From: JAJXZJ01 sp050012855
GTDB taxonomy: Bacteria; Verrucomicrobiota; Verrucomicrobiia; Limisphaerales; J093
Direction: 5' to 3'
DNA: 64,000 nt
Assembly: GCA_050012855.1 (NCBI GenBank)
Contig: JBEKGJ010000005.1
Span: forward strand, 62,001 to 126,000
Shown: positions 50,105-58,570 of the stretch, one piece after another
How positions within the stretch are numbered: position 1 is the stretch's first letter
How the letters are laid out: the number at the start of each line of letters is the position of its first letter
The notes under the pieces: model-generated
Database searches by the model: none
The model's input: the letters and a program-made list of their open reading frames with translations, nothing else
What the model was told of the DNA's origin: nothing
Translations under genes and position numbers: made by a program

Positions 50105-51520
50105 TCACTTCGTCTCCTTGTTCTTCTCGAACGGCGCGGGGCCGATTTTGACTTTCTTGTCGTCCTCGAGTTCGCGGCTGATCGCCTTGTAGCCGCCAGA
50201 GATGACCTCCTGGCCCTCGGTCAGACCTTCAGCGATTTCGGTATAGGCATCGTCACTGATGCCCCGCTTTACCGTGACCATCTTGGCGCGGTCGCCTTGC
50301 TTGAGGAACACGACCTCGATCGGTTTGGCCGCTTCGCCGGGCTTGCGGGCGGTCGGCGCGTTGGTGCCCGCCGCCGTGTTGGTGCTGGCGAGGGTGTTGG
50401 TACCTGTGGGTGCATTCGTGCTCGCCAGGGCGTTCGTGCCACCGGGCGCGTTCGTGCTGGCCAGGGTGCTCCTGCCGGCGGGGCTGTTGGTGGCGCCGGA
50501 CTTGCCGCCCGGCTTTTTGCTGGCCTCCTTGGGCAGGCGGGTGGTGACGCTGGCAATCGGGACCGTGAGGACATTGGTGCGGGAGCGCGTCTCGACCTCG
50601 GCGGTGACCGACATCCCCGGGCGGAAGGCTTCCTTGTCCTGGATGCGGATCTTGACCTCGAACTTGGTCGCATCCTGTGAAGAACCGCTGACCGCGGCAT
50701 TTTTCGCCGAATTGGCGATCTCCGTAATGATGCCGGTGAATTTGCGGTCCTTGAACGCGTCCACCTCGAGGCGGGCCGTCTGGCCGATCTTCATCAGGAC
50801 GACATCATTTTCGCCCACATCCACCCGCGCCTCCATCTCGTTGAGGTCGGCAATGGTCATGATCTCGGTGCCCGCCATCATGGCGGTGCCGACAACGCGT
50901 TCGCCGAGGCGGGAGTTGAGCGGGCTGACGGTGCCGTCCAGCGGCGAGAAGATGGTGGTTTTGCGCAGGTCTTCGTCGGCGCGCTTGAGGGCGGCGTCGG
51001 CCATCTCAACATTGTGAACGGCGCTTTCGAGTTGGGCCCGGGCGACGTCGTAAGCCATCCGCGCCTGTTGGAAATCCGCATCAGAGACGAGGCCGCCGTT
51101 GTGCAGGACATCATACCGTTTGAAATCGGACGCTGCCCTTTCGAGGCTGGCGGCGGCGCTGTCGCGGCCGGCCATGGCGCCCCTGTAGCTGGCCTCGGCC
51201 GAGTTCCGCGCGGCGATGTAATCCTGCGGCCGGATATGCACCAGCAGATCACCCTTCTTGACCGCCTGGCCGTCCTTGACCGGGAGTTCGATGATCTCAC
51301 CGCTGACCTCGGGGCTGATTTTGACCGCGATTACTGGCTGGATGCGGCCGTTGGCGGGCACCAGCTCGATCAGGTTGCGGCGCGTCACCTTCTCGGTTTG
51401 AATCGTGATCATCGGCTCGCGCTTGCGCAGGAGCGCGGTCGTGCCCAGACCGGCCAGTACCAGCACGATGACGGTGAAAATGAGGATTTTCTTCCGTTTT
51501 TTGGATTTCGAAGTTGCCAT
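50105..51520 (-). CDS. Periplasmic adaptor (HlyD/MacA-like) of an efflux pump
   Basis: The 471-residue protein has a basic start, one membrane helix (ILIFTVIVLVLAGLGTTALL), a lipoyl/barrel-sandwich domain (GEIIELPVKDGQAVKKGDLL), a coiled-coil hairpin and a beta-barrel, as in MacA. Near residue 355-390 sits a Thr/Asn-rich triplicate of a 12-residue unit (LASTNAPGGTNA), between the beta-barrel and the membrane-proximal domain. It should bridge the permease to an outer-membrane channel. The start at 51520 begins MATSKSKKRKK, with AAAAGG nearby. It heads the four-gene efflux operon. Confidence 0.92.
   Translation of the reverse strand: MATSKSKKRKKILIFTVIVLVLAGLGTTALLRKREPMITIQTEKVTRRNLIELVPANGRIQPVIAVKISPEVSGEIIELPVKDGQAVKKGDLLVHIRPQDYIAARNSAEASYRGAMAGRDSAAASLERAASDFKRYDVLHNGGLVSDADFQQARMAYDVARAQLESAVHNVEMADAALKRADEDLRKTTIFSPLDGTVSPLNSRLGERVVGTAMMAGTEIMTIADLNEMEARVDVGENDVVLMKIGQTARLEVDAFKDRKFTGIITEIANSAKNAAVSGSSQDATKFEVKIRIQDKEAFRPGMSVTAEVETRSRTNVLTVPIASVTTRLPKEASKKPGGKSGATNSPAGRSTLASTNAPGGTNALASTNAPTGTNTLASTNTAAGTNAPTARKPGEAAKPIEVVFLKQGDRAKMVTVKRGISDDAYTEIAEGLTEGQEVISGGYKAISRELEDDKKVKIGPAPFEKNKETK
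50358..50466 (-). repeat. Three 36-bp tandem repeats in the adaptor gene
   Basis: Each unit encodes 12 residues of the form LASTNAPxGTNx. The copies differ at a few codons. Because 36 is divisible by three, copy-number changes would lengthen the linker without breaking the frame. Confidence 0.75.
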
Positions 51521-51619
51521 GTCAGTTAATTCCCTTTTAAGACACCCCACCGGCAGTTTTGTTTCACGAAATGGCACGCTGGGTTGAGGCCGCGCCCCCG
51601 GGCCAGCCCGCGACCGGCT

Positions 51620-52411
51620 TCAGTTTCCAGTCAACTTATGGATCGCCATGAGCAGGGCCGTGAGGAAGACCGTCCAGGCCAGCCAGCAACCGCCCAGCCA
51701 GGTCAGGGCCCGGCCAAATCGCACGCCCCCCAACCGCGCCAGCCCGAGCGAAAGTACCGCCAGTTCCCAGAATGTCATCAGGTCCACCTTCGTGAGCAAC
51801 GAGTGCTGCCAGTTGTTGGGGTCGTAGTCCTTGAGCACCAGCAGGCCCAGGTTCGGGCCGGCGAACATGTTGCCGGCCACGCAAGCCACAAGCGTGTGCA
51901 AAATGGACTCCAGAACCGCGATCATTGCCACGAGGCCGGCGACCTCGACTCCTTTCATGAAGGTGAAGCCGCCCTTGAAGAGCTTGTCGCCGAAAAGCCA
52001 CACGATCAACCCGAACCACAAAGGCCCGACGAAACCCATGATCGGTGGTACCGCCGCCACGCCGATCATGGGTCCCAAGGTGGCGAACTTCTCGACCACC
52101 GCCCGGCTGGCCTCGGCCTGCTCCTTGGTGAGCTTGCCCTTCTCGACCTGCTTCTGGATCGCCTTGTCCTGCATGTCGGTAATCTGCTGTTTGGTGAAGT
52201 CCTGGGAGATGATCAGCCAACCACAGAGCCAGCCGATCACGGTAAACAACAGGGCCGGCACCAGCCAGTTGGCGTTGCTGGGTGGGCTGGCTTTCACCTC
52301 GTCGAACACCTCGCCCGGCGCGGCGAACATGTTGAAGAGGCGGGACACGAGCGAGGTGGGTCGAATTGCTGGCGTCGTTTCCGGGGCATCGGCTGGCAGT
52401 GGCTGGTCCAT
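51620..52411 (-). CDS. YIP1-family membrane protein
   Basis: The 263-residue protein begins with the YIP1-type motif SLVSRLFNMFAAPGEVFDEV, followed by five hydrophobic helices (LVPALLFTVIGWLCGWLII, ATLGPMIGVAAVPPIMGFVG, WFGLIVWLFGDKLF and two more). The family has no firmly known bacterial function. It lies 99 bp from the adaptor gene on the same strand but is not obviously coupled. Confidence 0.82.
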   Translation of the reverse strand: MDQPLPADAPETTPAIRPTSLVSRLFNMFAAPGEVFDEVKASPPSNANWLVPALLFTVIGWLCGWLIISQDFTKQQITDMQDKAIQKQVEKGKLTKEQAEASRAVVEKFATLGPMIGVAAVPPIMGFVGPLWFGLIVWLFGDKLFKGGFTFMKGVEVAGLVAMIAVLESILHTLVACVAGNMFAGPNLGLLVLKDYDPNNWQHSLLTKVDLMTFWELAVLSLGLARLGGVRFGRALTWLGGCWLAWTVFLTALLMAIHKLTGN

Positions 52412-52534
52412 AAGGCAAATGTTGGTTGTGACTGCCAGCCGCCACCGCCCCGACGATCGGGACGGACTGGTTCGGGCTGGCAGACTGTTTGCCAGCTTAT
52501 ACCTGAGGGCTGGCCGCGATGTAAACTTTAATCC

Positions 52535-53266
52535 TCACGCCGCCGCGGGCGCAGTCGGGGCCTCGGCTGCACCCGGCGGGGCGACCAGCACCACAAATTC
52601 GCCTTTGCAGGTCCGCTGCCGCATGTGCGCCAGCAACTCCGCCGGCCGGCCGGCCAGGAACTCCTCGAACTTTTTGGTGAGTTCCCGGGCCAGCACAACG
52701 CGCCGGGCGGGCAGCACGGCGCTGAGTTCCTCCAGCAGCCGTTCCACGCGGTAGGGGGATTCATAGAGCACCAGCGTGGCGGTGATGGCCGCCAGTCGCA
52801 CGAGTTTCCGGCGCCGTTGCCCGGATTTGTGCGGCAGAAAGCCGGCGAAATGGAATTCGTCGGTCGGCAACCCGCTCGCCGTCAGCGCGGCCACCAGCGC
52901 GCACGGGCCGGGCACGGCTTCGACCCGCAACCCGGCGGCGCGGGCGGCGCGCACGACGCGCTCGCCGGGGTCGCTGATGCCCGGGCTGCCGGCGTCCGTC
53001 ACCAGGGCCACTTTTTCGCCGCGCCGGAGCCGCTCCAGGATTTCCTCGCTGCGGCGGGCCTCGTTGAATTTGAAATAGCTCAGCAGCGGCCGCCGGATGC
53101 CGAAATGGGTCAGCAACTGCCCGCTCCGGCGCGTGTCCTCGGCGGCCACGACGTCGCACTCGCGCAGCACCCGCAGCGCCCGGAGCGTGATGTCCTCCAG
53201 GTTGCCGATCGGGGTGGCGACGAGGTAGAGCGTTCCCGGAGTCAACGGTGGCAGCGTCGGTTCCAT
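52535..53266 (-). CDS. rsmI: 16S rRNA 2'-O-methyltransferase RsmI
   Basis: The 243-residue protein starts with the RsmI signature LYLVATPIGNLEDITLRALR, followed by VVAAEDTRRSG, LSYFKFNE and VTDAGSPGISDPGERVVRAA. It methylates the 2'-O of C1402 in 16S rRNA using S-adenosylmethionine, helping decoding fidelity. The C-terminus is slightly shorter than in E. coli. The start at 53266 (MEPTLPPLTPG) directly precedes the conserved part. It is followed upstream by a SpoU-type methylase on the same strand, so two rRNA-methylase genes stand together. Confidence 0.95.
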   Translation of the reverse strand: MEPTLPPLTPGTLYLVATPIGNLEDITLRALRVLRECDVVAAEDTRRSGQLLTHFGIRRPLLSYFKFNEARRSEEILERLRRGEKVALVTDAGSPGISDPGERVVRAARAAGLRVEAVPGPCALVAALTASGLPTDEFHFAGFLPHKSGQRRRKLVRLAAITATLVLYESPYRVERLLEELSAVLPARRVVLARELTKKFEEFLAGRPAELLAHMRQRTCKGEFVVLVAPPGAAEAPTAPAAA

Positions 53267-53312
53267 GCCGCCAGCAAACCACGAACGGCGCGCGGAAGAA
53301 ACCGCAATCCGC

Positions 53313-54134
53313 TCACATTTTGCCCCGTTGCCGGTTGGCCTCGTAAAGAAACACGGCCGCGGCCGACGCCACGTTGAGCGAATCCACTGCCGGCGGCATC
53401 GGCACGGCGACCGCGTCATCGCAGGCCGCGAGCACGGCCGGCGACAGTCCGTAGCCCTCGCTGCCGAACACCAGGCAGGCGTCGTGGTCGAGGCGCGCCT
53501 GGGTCAACGTGCGCCCGTTCGTGTGCGGATGCGCGGCCACGCAGTGCACCCCGGCGGCCCGGAGTTCGCGCAGCGAGCCGGCGAGATCGGCGGTCTCGAT
53601 CACCGGGAGTTGAAAGACGGTGCCCATCGAACTGCGCACGGCGCGGCGCAAGTAGGGATGACTGCTGGTCTCGCCGACTAGCAAGGCTTGGACGCCGAAG
53701 GCGACGCAGTTTCGCACCAGCGCGCCGATGTTTTCGGCGCTCGAGAGCGCATCCACCGCGGCGAAAAGACGCGGGGACGGCGCCGTCGCCCACGCCCCGG
53801 TCACGCTCACGGGCGGCGGAATCCGGCCCACCGCCAGCAAGCCCTGATACATGGAGAAGCCGGTCAATTGCTCGAGCAACTTCTTCTCGGCGGTGAAGAC
53901 ACAGATGGCGCTCGCGTGGGCGGCGATCAACGGTTCGAGGAGCTGGAACCACTTTTCCGGCACGAGCACAGAAACGACGCCGAGCGGACTCTCGAGCAAC
54001 CGGCGGACGACCTTCTCACCTTCGGCAACGAAGATGCGCTGGCGCCAGTGGTCGGCCTGCATCCGCATCGTGCGATACGGCGCGAGTTCGGGCGGATCGA
54101 GTGACGTGACGGCCTGGACGGAAGCGATGGCCAC
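53313..54134 (-). CDS. SpoU/TrmH-family RNA 2'-O-methyltransferase
   Basis: The 273-residue protein has the substrate-binding N-terminal part (MRMQADHWRQRIFVAEGEKV) and the knotted SPOUT domain with motifs SSAENIGALVRNCVAFGVQA, LVFGSEGYGL and DSLNVASAAAVFLYE. It should methylate ribose in tRNA or rRNA with S-adenosylmethionine. The exact target cannot be told from TrmH, RlmB or similar. The GTG at 54134 is preferred because conserved sequence begins shortly after; the first in-frame ATG is at residue 23 (54068) and would delete part of it. Confidence 0.85.
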   Translation of the reverse strand: MAIASVQAVTSLDPPELAPYRTMRMQADHWRQRIFVAEGEKVVRRLLESPLGVVSVLVPEKWFQLLEPLIAAHASAICVFTAEKKLLEQLTGFSMYQGLLAVGRIPPPVSVTGAWATAPSPRLFAAVDALSSAENIGALVRNCVAFGVQALLVGETSSHPYLRRAVRSSMGTVFQLPVIETADLAGSLRELRAAGVHCVAAHPHTNGRTLTQARLDHDACLVFGSEGYGLSPAVLAACDDAVAVPMPPAVDSLNVASAAAVFLYEANRQRGKM

Positions 54135-54187
54135 GGCGGGATTGTGGCGGTCGGCGCGGACCGGATCAAGACTGCGTCGGCGGGGGT

Positions 54188-54316
54188 AGTGTCCTGACTT
54201 CCACCATCGAACGGAGTTTGGAGTCCCGGCTTCAGCCGGTTGGGGTCGCCTAAAGGCAGAACTACCGGCGGGGAGACCGCCGATCGTGCCGCACCGACAA
54301 GTCAAGTCAGGACATT
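54188..54316. repeat. MITE-like element with terminal inverted repeats
   Basis: TAGTGTCCTGACTT and AAGTCAGGACATTA are near-perfect inverted ends about 100 bp apart. The interior has CCGGCTTCAGCCGG, another palindrome. It carries no reading frame and has the size of a small non-autonomous mobile element. It lies at the end of the small membrane-protein gene, upstream of the SpoU methylase gene. Confidence 0.45.
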
Positions 54317-54575
54317 ATTTCAGCGGAGCCAGCCGACGTGAGCGGATGATGATCACGAGCAGGGCCGCGCCGGCGAGGCTCGCGGCGGCGCCGGCAATGA
54401 TCTGTTCAGACGCGTCGCGCTGGGCTCTTTGCACCCGGCGCGACGCGGTGACGGGTTCGCGCTCGGGCAGGGCGCGAATCCCCTGCGCGGCGATGATGAG
54501 GCCCGCCAGGAGCAGCGCAGACGCGGCCACGGCACGGAAACGCCAGCGGTTGGTTTCTTCGTTGAGCAGGGCCAT
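54315..54575 (-). CDS. Small two-helix membrane protein
   Basis: The 86-residue protein has two hydrophobic helices (FRAVAASALLLAGLIIAAQG and IIAGAAASLAGAALLVIIIR) joined by a charged loop. It starts one base after the stop of the upstream Nudix gene, so the two are co-translated. I recognise no family. Confidence 0.6.
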   Translation of the reverse strand: MALLNEETNRWRFRAVAASALLLAGLIIAAQGIRALPEREPVTASRRVQRAQRDASEQIIAGAAASLAGAALLVIIIRSRRLAPLK

Positions 54576-54576
54576 G

Positions 54577-55107
54577 TCAGGCGTCCGGGGGTGGGGCAGG
54601 GGAGGTGCCCCAGGCCAGCCAGCGTTGCCAGATGAGCGGCACGGACGGGGAGAAATCACGCGGTCTTTCCGCGAGCCACGCGGTAATCCGCTCCGGCGCA
54701 AACCAAGCGCCGGTCTCGATTTCGTCCGGGTGCAGCGTGAACGGCCCTTCGTGCGCGGCCCGGTAAACCCAGACGAACTCCTGGCCGGTTTCCGGGCAGG
54801 CGGCGATCCTGAACAGGCGGGTGGGCGGGGGCATCAGGCGCACGCCGAGTTCCTCCTCGGTTTCGCGCAGCGCGGCGGCATCGTAGCTTTCGCCGGGCGC
54901 GAGATGGCCGGACGCGGACGAATCCCAAGTGCCGGGGAAACTGTCCTTTTTCATCGAGCGCTTTTGGAGGAACAGTTCCCCGCGCCAGTTAAAAACCAGG
55001 ACATGTACCGAGCGATGCTTGAGGCCGAGGCGATGGACTTCACTCCGCCGCTCGCGGCTGACGACTTCGTTCCGGTCGTTGACGACATCGAAGAGTTCTT
55101 CGGTCAT
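54577..55107 (-). CDS. Nudix hydrolase, isopentenyl-diphosphate-isomerase-like (YfcD type)
   Basis: The 176-residue protein matches the YfcD/IDI-like Nudix group: MTEELFDVVNDRNEVVSRER, RSEVHRLGLKHRSVHVLVFN and WRGELFLQKRSMKKDSFPGT. The Nudix box is present (GHLAPGESYDAAALRETEEE followed by LGV). IDI enzymes rearrange isopentenyl diphosphate, but YfcD-type relatives hydrolyse unknown nucleotide substrates, so isomerase activity is not claimed. It is coupled to the small membrane protein gene downstream. Confidence 0.85.
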   Translation of the reverse strand: MTEELFDVVNDRNEVVSRERRSEVHRLGLKHRSVHVLVFNWRGELFLQKRSMKKDSFPGTWDSSASGHLAPGESYDAAALRETEEELGVRLMPPPTRLFRIAACPETGQEFVWVYRAAHEGPFTLHPDEIETGAWFAPERITAWLAERPRDFSPSVPLIWQRWLAWGTSPAPPPDA

Positions 55108-55139
55108 AAATCAATCGGAGATACGAAACCAAGCCGGTG

Positions 55140-55530
55140 CGCGCCTCGCGGAGCGAGGCTGTGAAGGTAGCCGTGGGTTTAAACCCACGGTTCGCCACGC
55201 CCGGGAACAGGGGCGTCGCGGAGCGACGCCTGGAGCGGAGGCGCAGGGATCGGTTCTGGCGTCAGCGGTTGCGTGGCGCCGTGTGATACCCATGAACTTC
55301 ACCCGCTCATCCCGGCCTTCTCCCCCAGTGGGGGAGAAGGTGCCCCCGCCTGCCGCGGCGCCGAGCTCCGCGGCGCAGGCAGGCGCAGGGCGGTTGCGGG
55401 GGATTCCGCGTGGTCCAGGGGAACGATTCGCGAGCCTGGGTTCGTGGAATCGGCCCTTCGTCCACCGAGGGCTGAAGCTCGCGGCTACCGCCCGGTCGCC
55501 GCTCCGCGACAACTTCCAGGAAATCCGCAA
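55140..55530. repeat. Cluster of palindromic repeats
   Basis: The 433-bp gap holds several short palindromes: a perfect 20-bp palindrome CCGTGGGTTTAAACCCACGG at 55171-55190, GCGTCGCGGAGCGACGC near 55212, and CTTCTCCCCCAGTGGGGGAG near 55319. No gene was found. Such palindromes often sit between genes as mobile REP-like units or transcription pause sites. Confidence 0.55.
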
Positions 55531-55540
55531 GGAGCGGAAT

Positions 55541-56371
55541 CTAAGCCTTCTCATGGAGCAACCTTGCCAGTTGGGTGAACTTCTCCAAGCCCAGCTTTTC
55601 GGCGCGTTCCGGCAACGGAATTTCCAGTTGCGCGAAGGCGGCTTCGAGCTTCGCTTCCGGCCATTCCTGCTTGAGCAACTTGAACATCATTTTGCGGCGC
55701 TGGGAAAAGGCCCGTTTAACCAGCCGCACAAACAACCTGCGCTCCGCTGCCGACAGTAGCTCCACTGGTCGCCGGTGCAAACAGACGCACGCGGACGCCA
55801 CATCGGGCGCCGGGAAAAAGCACTCGGGCGGAATCTTGAACCAGTCGCGCGGTTCGTAACGAAGTTGGATCAACAGGGTCATCACGCCGTAATCGGCCGT
55901 GTCCGGCCCAGTGAAGATCCGGTGCGCCACCTCAAGCTGAACGGTGTTGACCAGCCGGTCCGGCGGCCTCTCTGTCTGGGCCAACTCGACGAGGATCGTT
56001 GAGGCGACGGAGTAGGGGAGGTTGGCCACGAGTTTCCAGCCGGTCCAGTCGTGGGGCCTGGCGCGCAGGTATTCGAGCGCGTCGGCATGGACGAGCCGGA
56101 GGCGGGGATGGGCGCCGAGCCGCTCGCGGAGCGCGTCCACCAGGCGGCGGTCCAACTCGACGGCGAGCACCTCAACCGGCTGGGACAGCAAGACGTCGGT
56201 CAGCGGGCCGAGCCCGGGACCGATTTCGAGCACGCGGTCCGTGGGTTGCAGTTCCGCGGCGGCGACGATGCGACGGATTTGGTTGCCGTCGTGGAGAAAA
56301 CTCTGGCCCAGGGAGCGCGTCAACTGGAGGCCGCGCTCGTTGAGGGTCTGCCGCATTTCGGAAAGTTTCAT
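55541..56371 (-). CDS. rsmA: 16S rRNA dimethyladenosine transferase RsmA (KsgA)
   Basis: The 276-residue protein has the KsgA motifs: SLGQSFLHDGNQIRRIVAAA, VLEIGPGLGPLTDVLL (S-adenosylmethionine site), ALEYLRARP, NLPYSVASTILVEL (the adenine-binding NLPY) and FFPAPDVASACVCL. It dimethylates two adjacent adenines near the 3' end of 16S rRNA (A1518 and A1519 in E. coli numbering). The start at 56371 overlaps the end of the aminotransferase gene by 4 bp (ATGA). Confidence 0.95.
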   Translation of the reverse strand: MKLSEMRQTLNERGLQLTRSLGQSFLHDGNQIRRIVAAAELQPTDRVLEIGPGLGPLTDVLLSQPVEVLAVELDRRLVDALRERLGAHPRLRLVHADALEYLRARPHDWTGWKLVANLPYSVASTILVELAQTERPPDRLVNTVQLEVAHRIFTGPDTADYGVMTLLIQLRYEPRDWFKIPPECFFPAPDVASACVCLHRRPVELLSAAERRLFVRLVKRAFSQRRKMMFKLLKQEWPEAKLEAAFAQLEIPLPERAEKLGLEKFTQLARLLHEKA

Positions 56372-57762
56372 GGTGCGGCGAGGCTGGTGAGTTCGTCCCG
56401 GAGCGCGGCGAGGGCGGTGCCGAGTTGCGCCGCGGTGATGGTCAACGGCGGCGTGAAGCTGACCACATTCGCGTCGGCGCCTTCGGGCAGGAAAATGAAG
56501 CCGCGACGGAGCAGGCGTTTGACGAGCGTGAGGGTCTCGGTGGTCGCCGGCGAACCGTCGGGCCGGCACAATTCGAGGCCGGCCATCAGCCCCAGTCCGC
56601 GGGCAGAGGCGCACAGCGGCAGCGGCGCAGTGGCGATCGCGGTGAGGTGTTCCAACAAGAATCTGCCGAGGCGGGCGCTCTGCTCGATGAGTCGCTCTCG
56701 TTTCAGGGTGCGGATCTGCGCCAGGGCCATGGCGCAGCCGACCGGGTGGCCGAGGAAAGTGCTGGTGTGGATGGCTTCCCCCTGGGACGCGGGCCACGCG
56801 GCGTCCATGAGGTTGGCGCGGCCGACGCAGGCGGACAGCGGAAAGCCTCCGGTCAGGGCCTTGCCGAGGCAGAGCAGATCGGGAACCACGCCGCTGTGCT
56901 CGACGGCGAACCATTTTCCAGTGCGACCGAAGCCGGTGTAAACCTCGTCGCAGATCAGGAGCGCGCCGTGCCGGTCGCAGAGCCGGCGGAGCTGCGGGAG
57001 AAAATCAGCGGGCGGGACCCGGATGCCGCCGCGGGCCTGCACGGGTTCGACGAGCACGGCGCCGATGCGGCCGGTGCCCAGCAAGCGGCGGACGACCCTG
57101 ACGGAGTGTGCCAGGTCAGCCGTTTTGAGCGGGAACGGCGCGAAGTCCGCGAATTCGCGCAACTGGCGGCGGAACGGGGAACGAAAGAATTCGCGGTGGG
57201 TCGTGTTGAGCGCGCCATAACCAAGGCCATGATACCCGCCATCGAAGGCAATGACACCGGGCCGATCGGTGGCGAGCAACGCCGTTTTGAGCGCCGCTTC
57301 CACCGCCTCGAAACCGGAATTGCCGAAAATGGTTTTGCCAGCCGATGATTTGAATTTGAAATTTGAAATTTGAAATTTGAAATTCAACTTGTGCCAGCGT
57401 TCGAAGGTCAGGCGGCTGAGTTCGCGGGCGAGTTCGGCTTTGAGCGCGTGGGGATGGACGTCGCCCATCGCGTGGAGCAGGCGGGCCATTTGGTCCTGGC
57501 CGGCGCGGACGACGCGCGGATTCGCGTGGCCGGCGGCGGCGACCCCGAAGGCGGCCGTGAGGTCCAGGTACCGGCGGCCATCGGCATCCCATACGTGGAC
57601 GCCCCGGGCGCGCTCCCACACGATGGGCCAGGAGCCGTCCGAGTCGAGGAACGTCACGTTCCGCGACTCATAGCGGCGGAGGCGGCGGAGGATTTGGGTG
57701 GTGCGGCTCACGTTGGCCGGCCTCGGGATGAAGATTGGGCCATGAGGTTTGCCGGCTGGCAT
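56368..57762 (-). CDS. Class III pyridoxal-phosphate aminotransferase
   Basis: The 464-residue protein has the class III fold: ADGRRYLDLTAAFGVAAAGH, FGNSGFEAVEAALK, FDGGYHGLGYGALN, CDEVYTGFGRTGKW and the cofactor lysine in LCLGKALTGGFPLSACV. It moves amino groups between amino acids or polyamines and keto acids. The exact substrate is not clear. Residues 125-140 (NFKFQISNFKFKSS) come from a 7-bp repeat and have no counterpart in relatives. The ATG overlaps the queE stop by one base, and the stop overlaps the rsmA start, so the three genes form one coupled unit. Confidence 0.88.
   Translation of the reverse strand: MPAGKPHGPIFIPRPANVSRTTQILRRLRRYESRNVTFLDSDGSWPIVWERARGVHVWDADGRRYLDLTAAFGVAAAGHANPRVVRAGQDQMARLLHAMGDVHPHALKAELARELSRLTFERWHKLNFKFQISNFKFKSSAGKTIFGNSGFEAVEAALKTALLATDRPGVIAFDGGYHGLGYGALNTTHREFFRSPFRRQLREFADFAPFPLKTADLAHSVRVVRRLLGTGRIGAVLVEPVQARGGIRVPPADFLPQLRRLCDRHGALLICDEVYTGFGRTGKWFAVEHSGVVPDLLCLGKALTGGFPLSACVGRANLMDAAWPASQGEAIHTSTFLGHPVGCAMALAQIRTLKRERLIEQSARLGRFLLEHLTAIATAPLPLCASARGLGLMAGLELCRPDGSPATTETLTLVKRLLRRGFIFLPEGADANVVSFTPPLTITAAQLGTALAALRDELTSLAAP
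57349..57382. repeat. 7-bp tandem repeat inside the aminotransferase gene
   Basis: Four perfect copies of TTTGAAA follow a partial one. The repeat is in the coding frame. As the unit is 7 bp, gain or loss of one copy would shift the frame and truncate the protein. Confidence 0.9.
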
Positions 57763-58496
57763 TACACGCCGCGCTGGTCGGGCGGCCAGATGAACTTGTG
57801 CATCTGAAATTGGAAGCGGACAGGCAGGGCGTCGGCGAGGATGTGCTCGGCAAGGGCTTGTCGGGAGATCGGCGTGGCGTGCGCCGGGACAGGCTTGAGC
57901 GTCTGGTCGCGTTGATGCGGTTCGAGCGGCGTGGCCCAGGAAACCAGCAGCGGGCAGACCGCGTCCAGGTGGTGTTCAACGATGACGGACTTGGTCCAGG
58001 TGTAGTCCTCCTCGGTGGTGATGACGAACTTGAGTTCGTCACCGGCGCGGAGGTGGCGCAGGTTTTCCCAGCGGTTTCGGCCGCTTTCGCCGCTGGCGGG
58101 GCATTTCAAGTCCATGATGCGGTGGACGCGCGGGTCCACGGTGGCGATGTCGAGGGCGCCGCTGGTTTCGAGCAGGACGGTGAAGCCCTCGTCGCAGAGG
58201 TCGCGCAGCAGTGCGGGTGTGGCGGCCTGGAGCAGCGGTTCACCGCCGGTGACCTCGACGAGCGGAAGCCGGGGGCCGTCTGTTCTCGCGCGGAACGGAG
58301 CCGCGAGCTGACGGACCTCGGCGAAGATTTCAGCGCGCGATCTCCGCTGGCCCTCGGTGAACGCGTAGGCGGTGTCACAGTAGGAACAGCGCAGGTTGCA
58401 GGCGGTGAGGCGCACGAAGACGCACGGCAGGCCGGCGAAGGTGCTTTCACCCTGCACGCTGAGGAAAATCTCGTTGACGACCAGTGCATCCGTCAT
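57762..58496 (-). CDS. queE: 7-carboxy-7-deazaguanine synthase QueE
   Basis: The 244-residue radical-SAM protein has the QueE start NEIFLSVQGESTFAGLPCVF followed by the iron-sulfur motif ACNLRCSYCDT. The segment VEVTGGEPLLQAATPALLRD corresponds to the GGE motif. QueE makes the 7-deazaguanine precursor of queuosine and related tRNA bases. The other queuosine genes are not in the window. The start at 58496 (MTDALVVNEIF) is preferred; the in-frame upstream frame is not conserved. Confidence 0.92.
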   Translation of the reverse strand: MTDALVVNEIFLSVQGESTFAGLPCVFVRLTACNLRCSYCDTAYAFTEGQRRSRAEIFAEVRQLAAPFRARTDGPRLPLVEVTGGEPLLQAATPALLRDLCDEGFTVLLETSGALDIATVDPRVHRIMDLKCPASGESGRNRWENLRHLRAGDELKFVITTEEDYTWTKSVIVEHHLDAVCPLLVSWATPLEPHQRDQTLKPVPAHATPISRQALAEHILADALPVRFQFQMHKFIWPPDQRGV

Positions 58497-58570
58497 CGCC
58501 GGCAGTCTAGCGCGCGGAGCGCCGGCGCCAAAGCGGAAATGAGTCGGCGGAACCGAGTCAAGCGGGTCGG

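Noticed and set aside
54577..55107. Isopentenyl-diphosphate isomerase (idi)
   Set aside because: The sequence is closer to YfcD-type Nudix proteins, so only a Nudix hydrolase is claimed.
57349..57382. Possible CRISPR or sequencing artefact at the 7-bp repeat
   Set aside because: It is too short for CRISPR and reads in frame through an otherwise good gene; an artefact cannot be fully excluded but is not supported.
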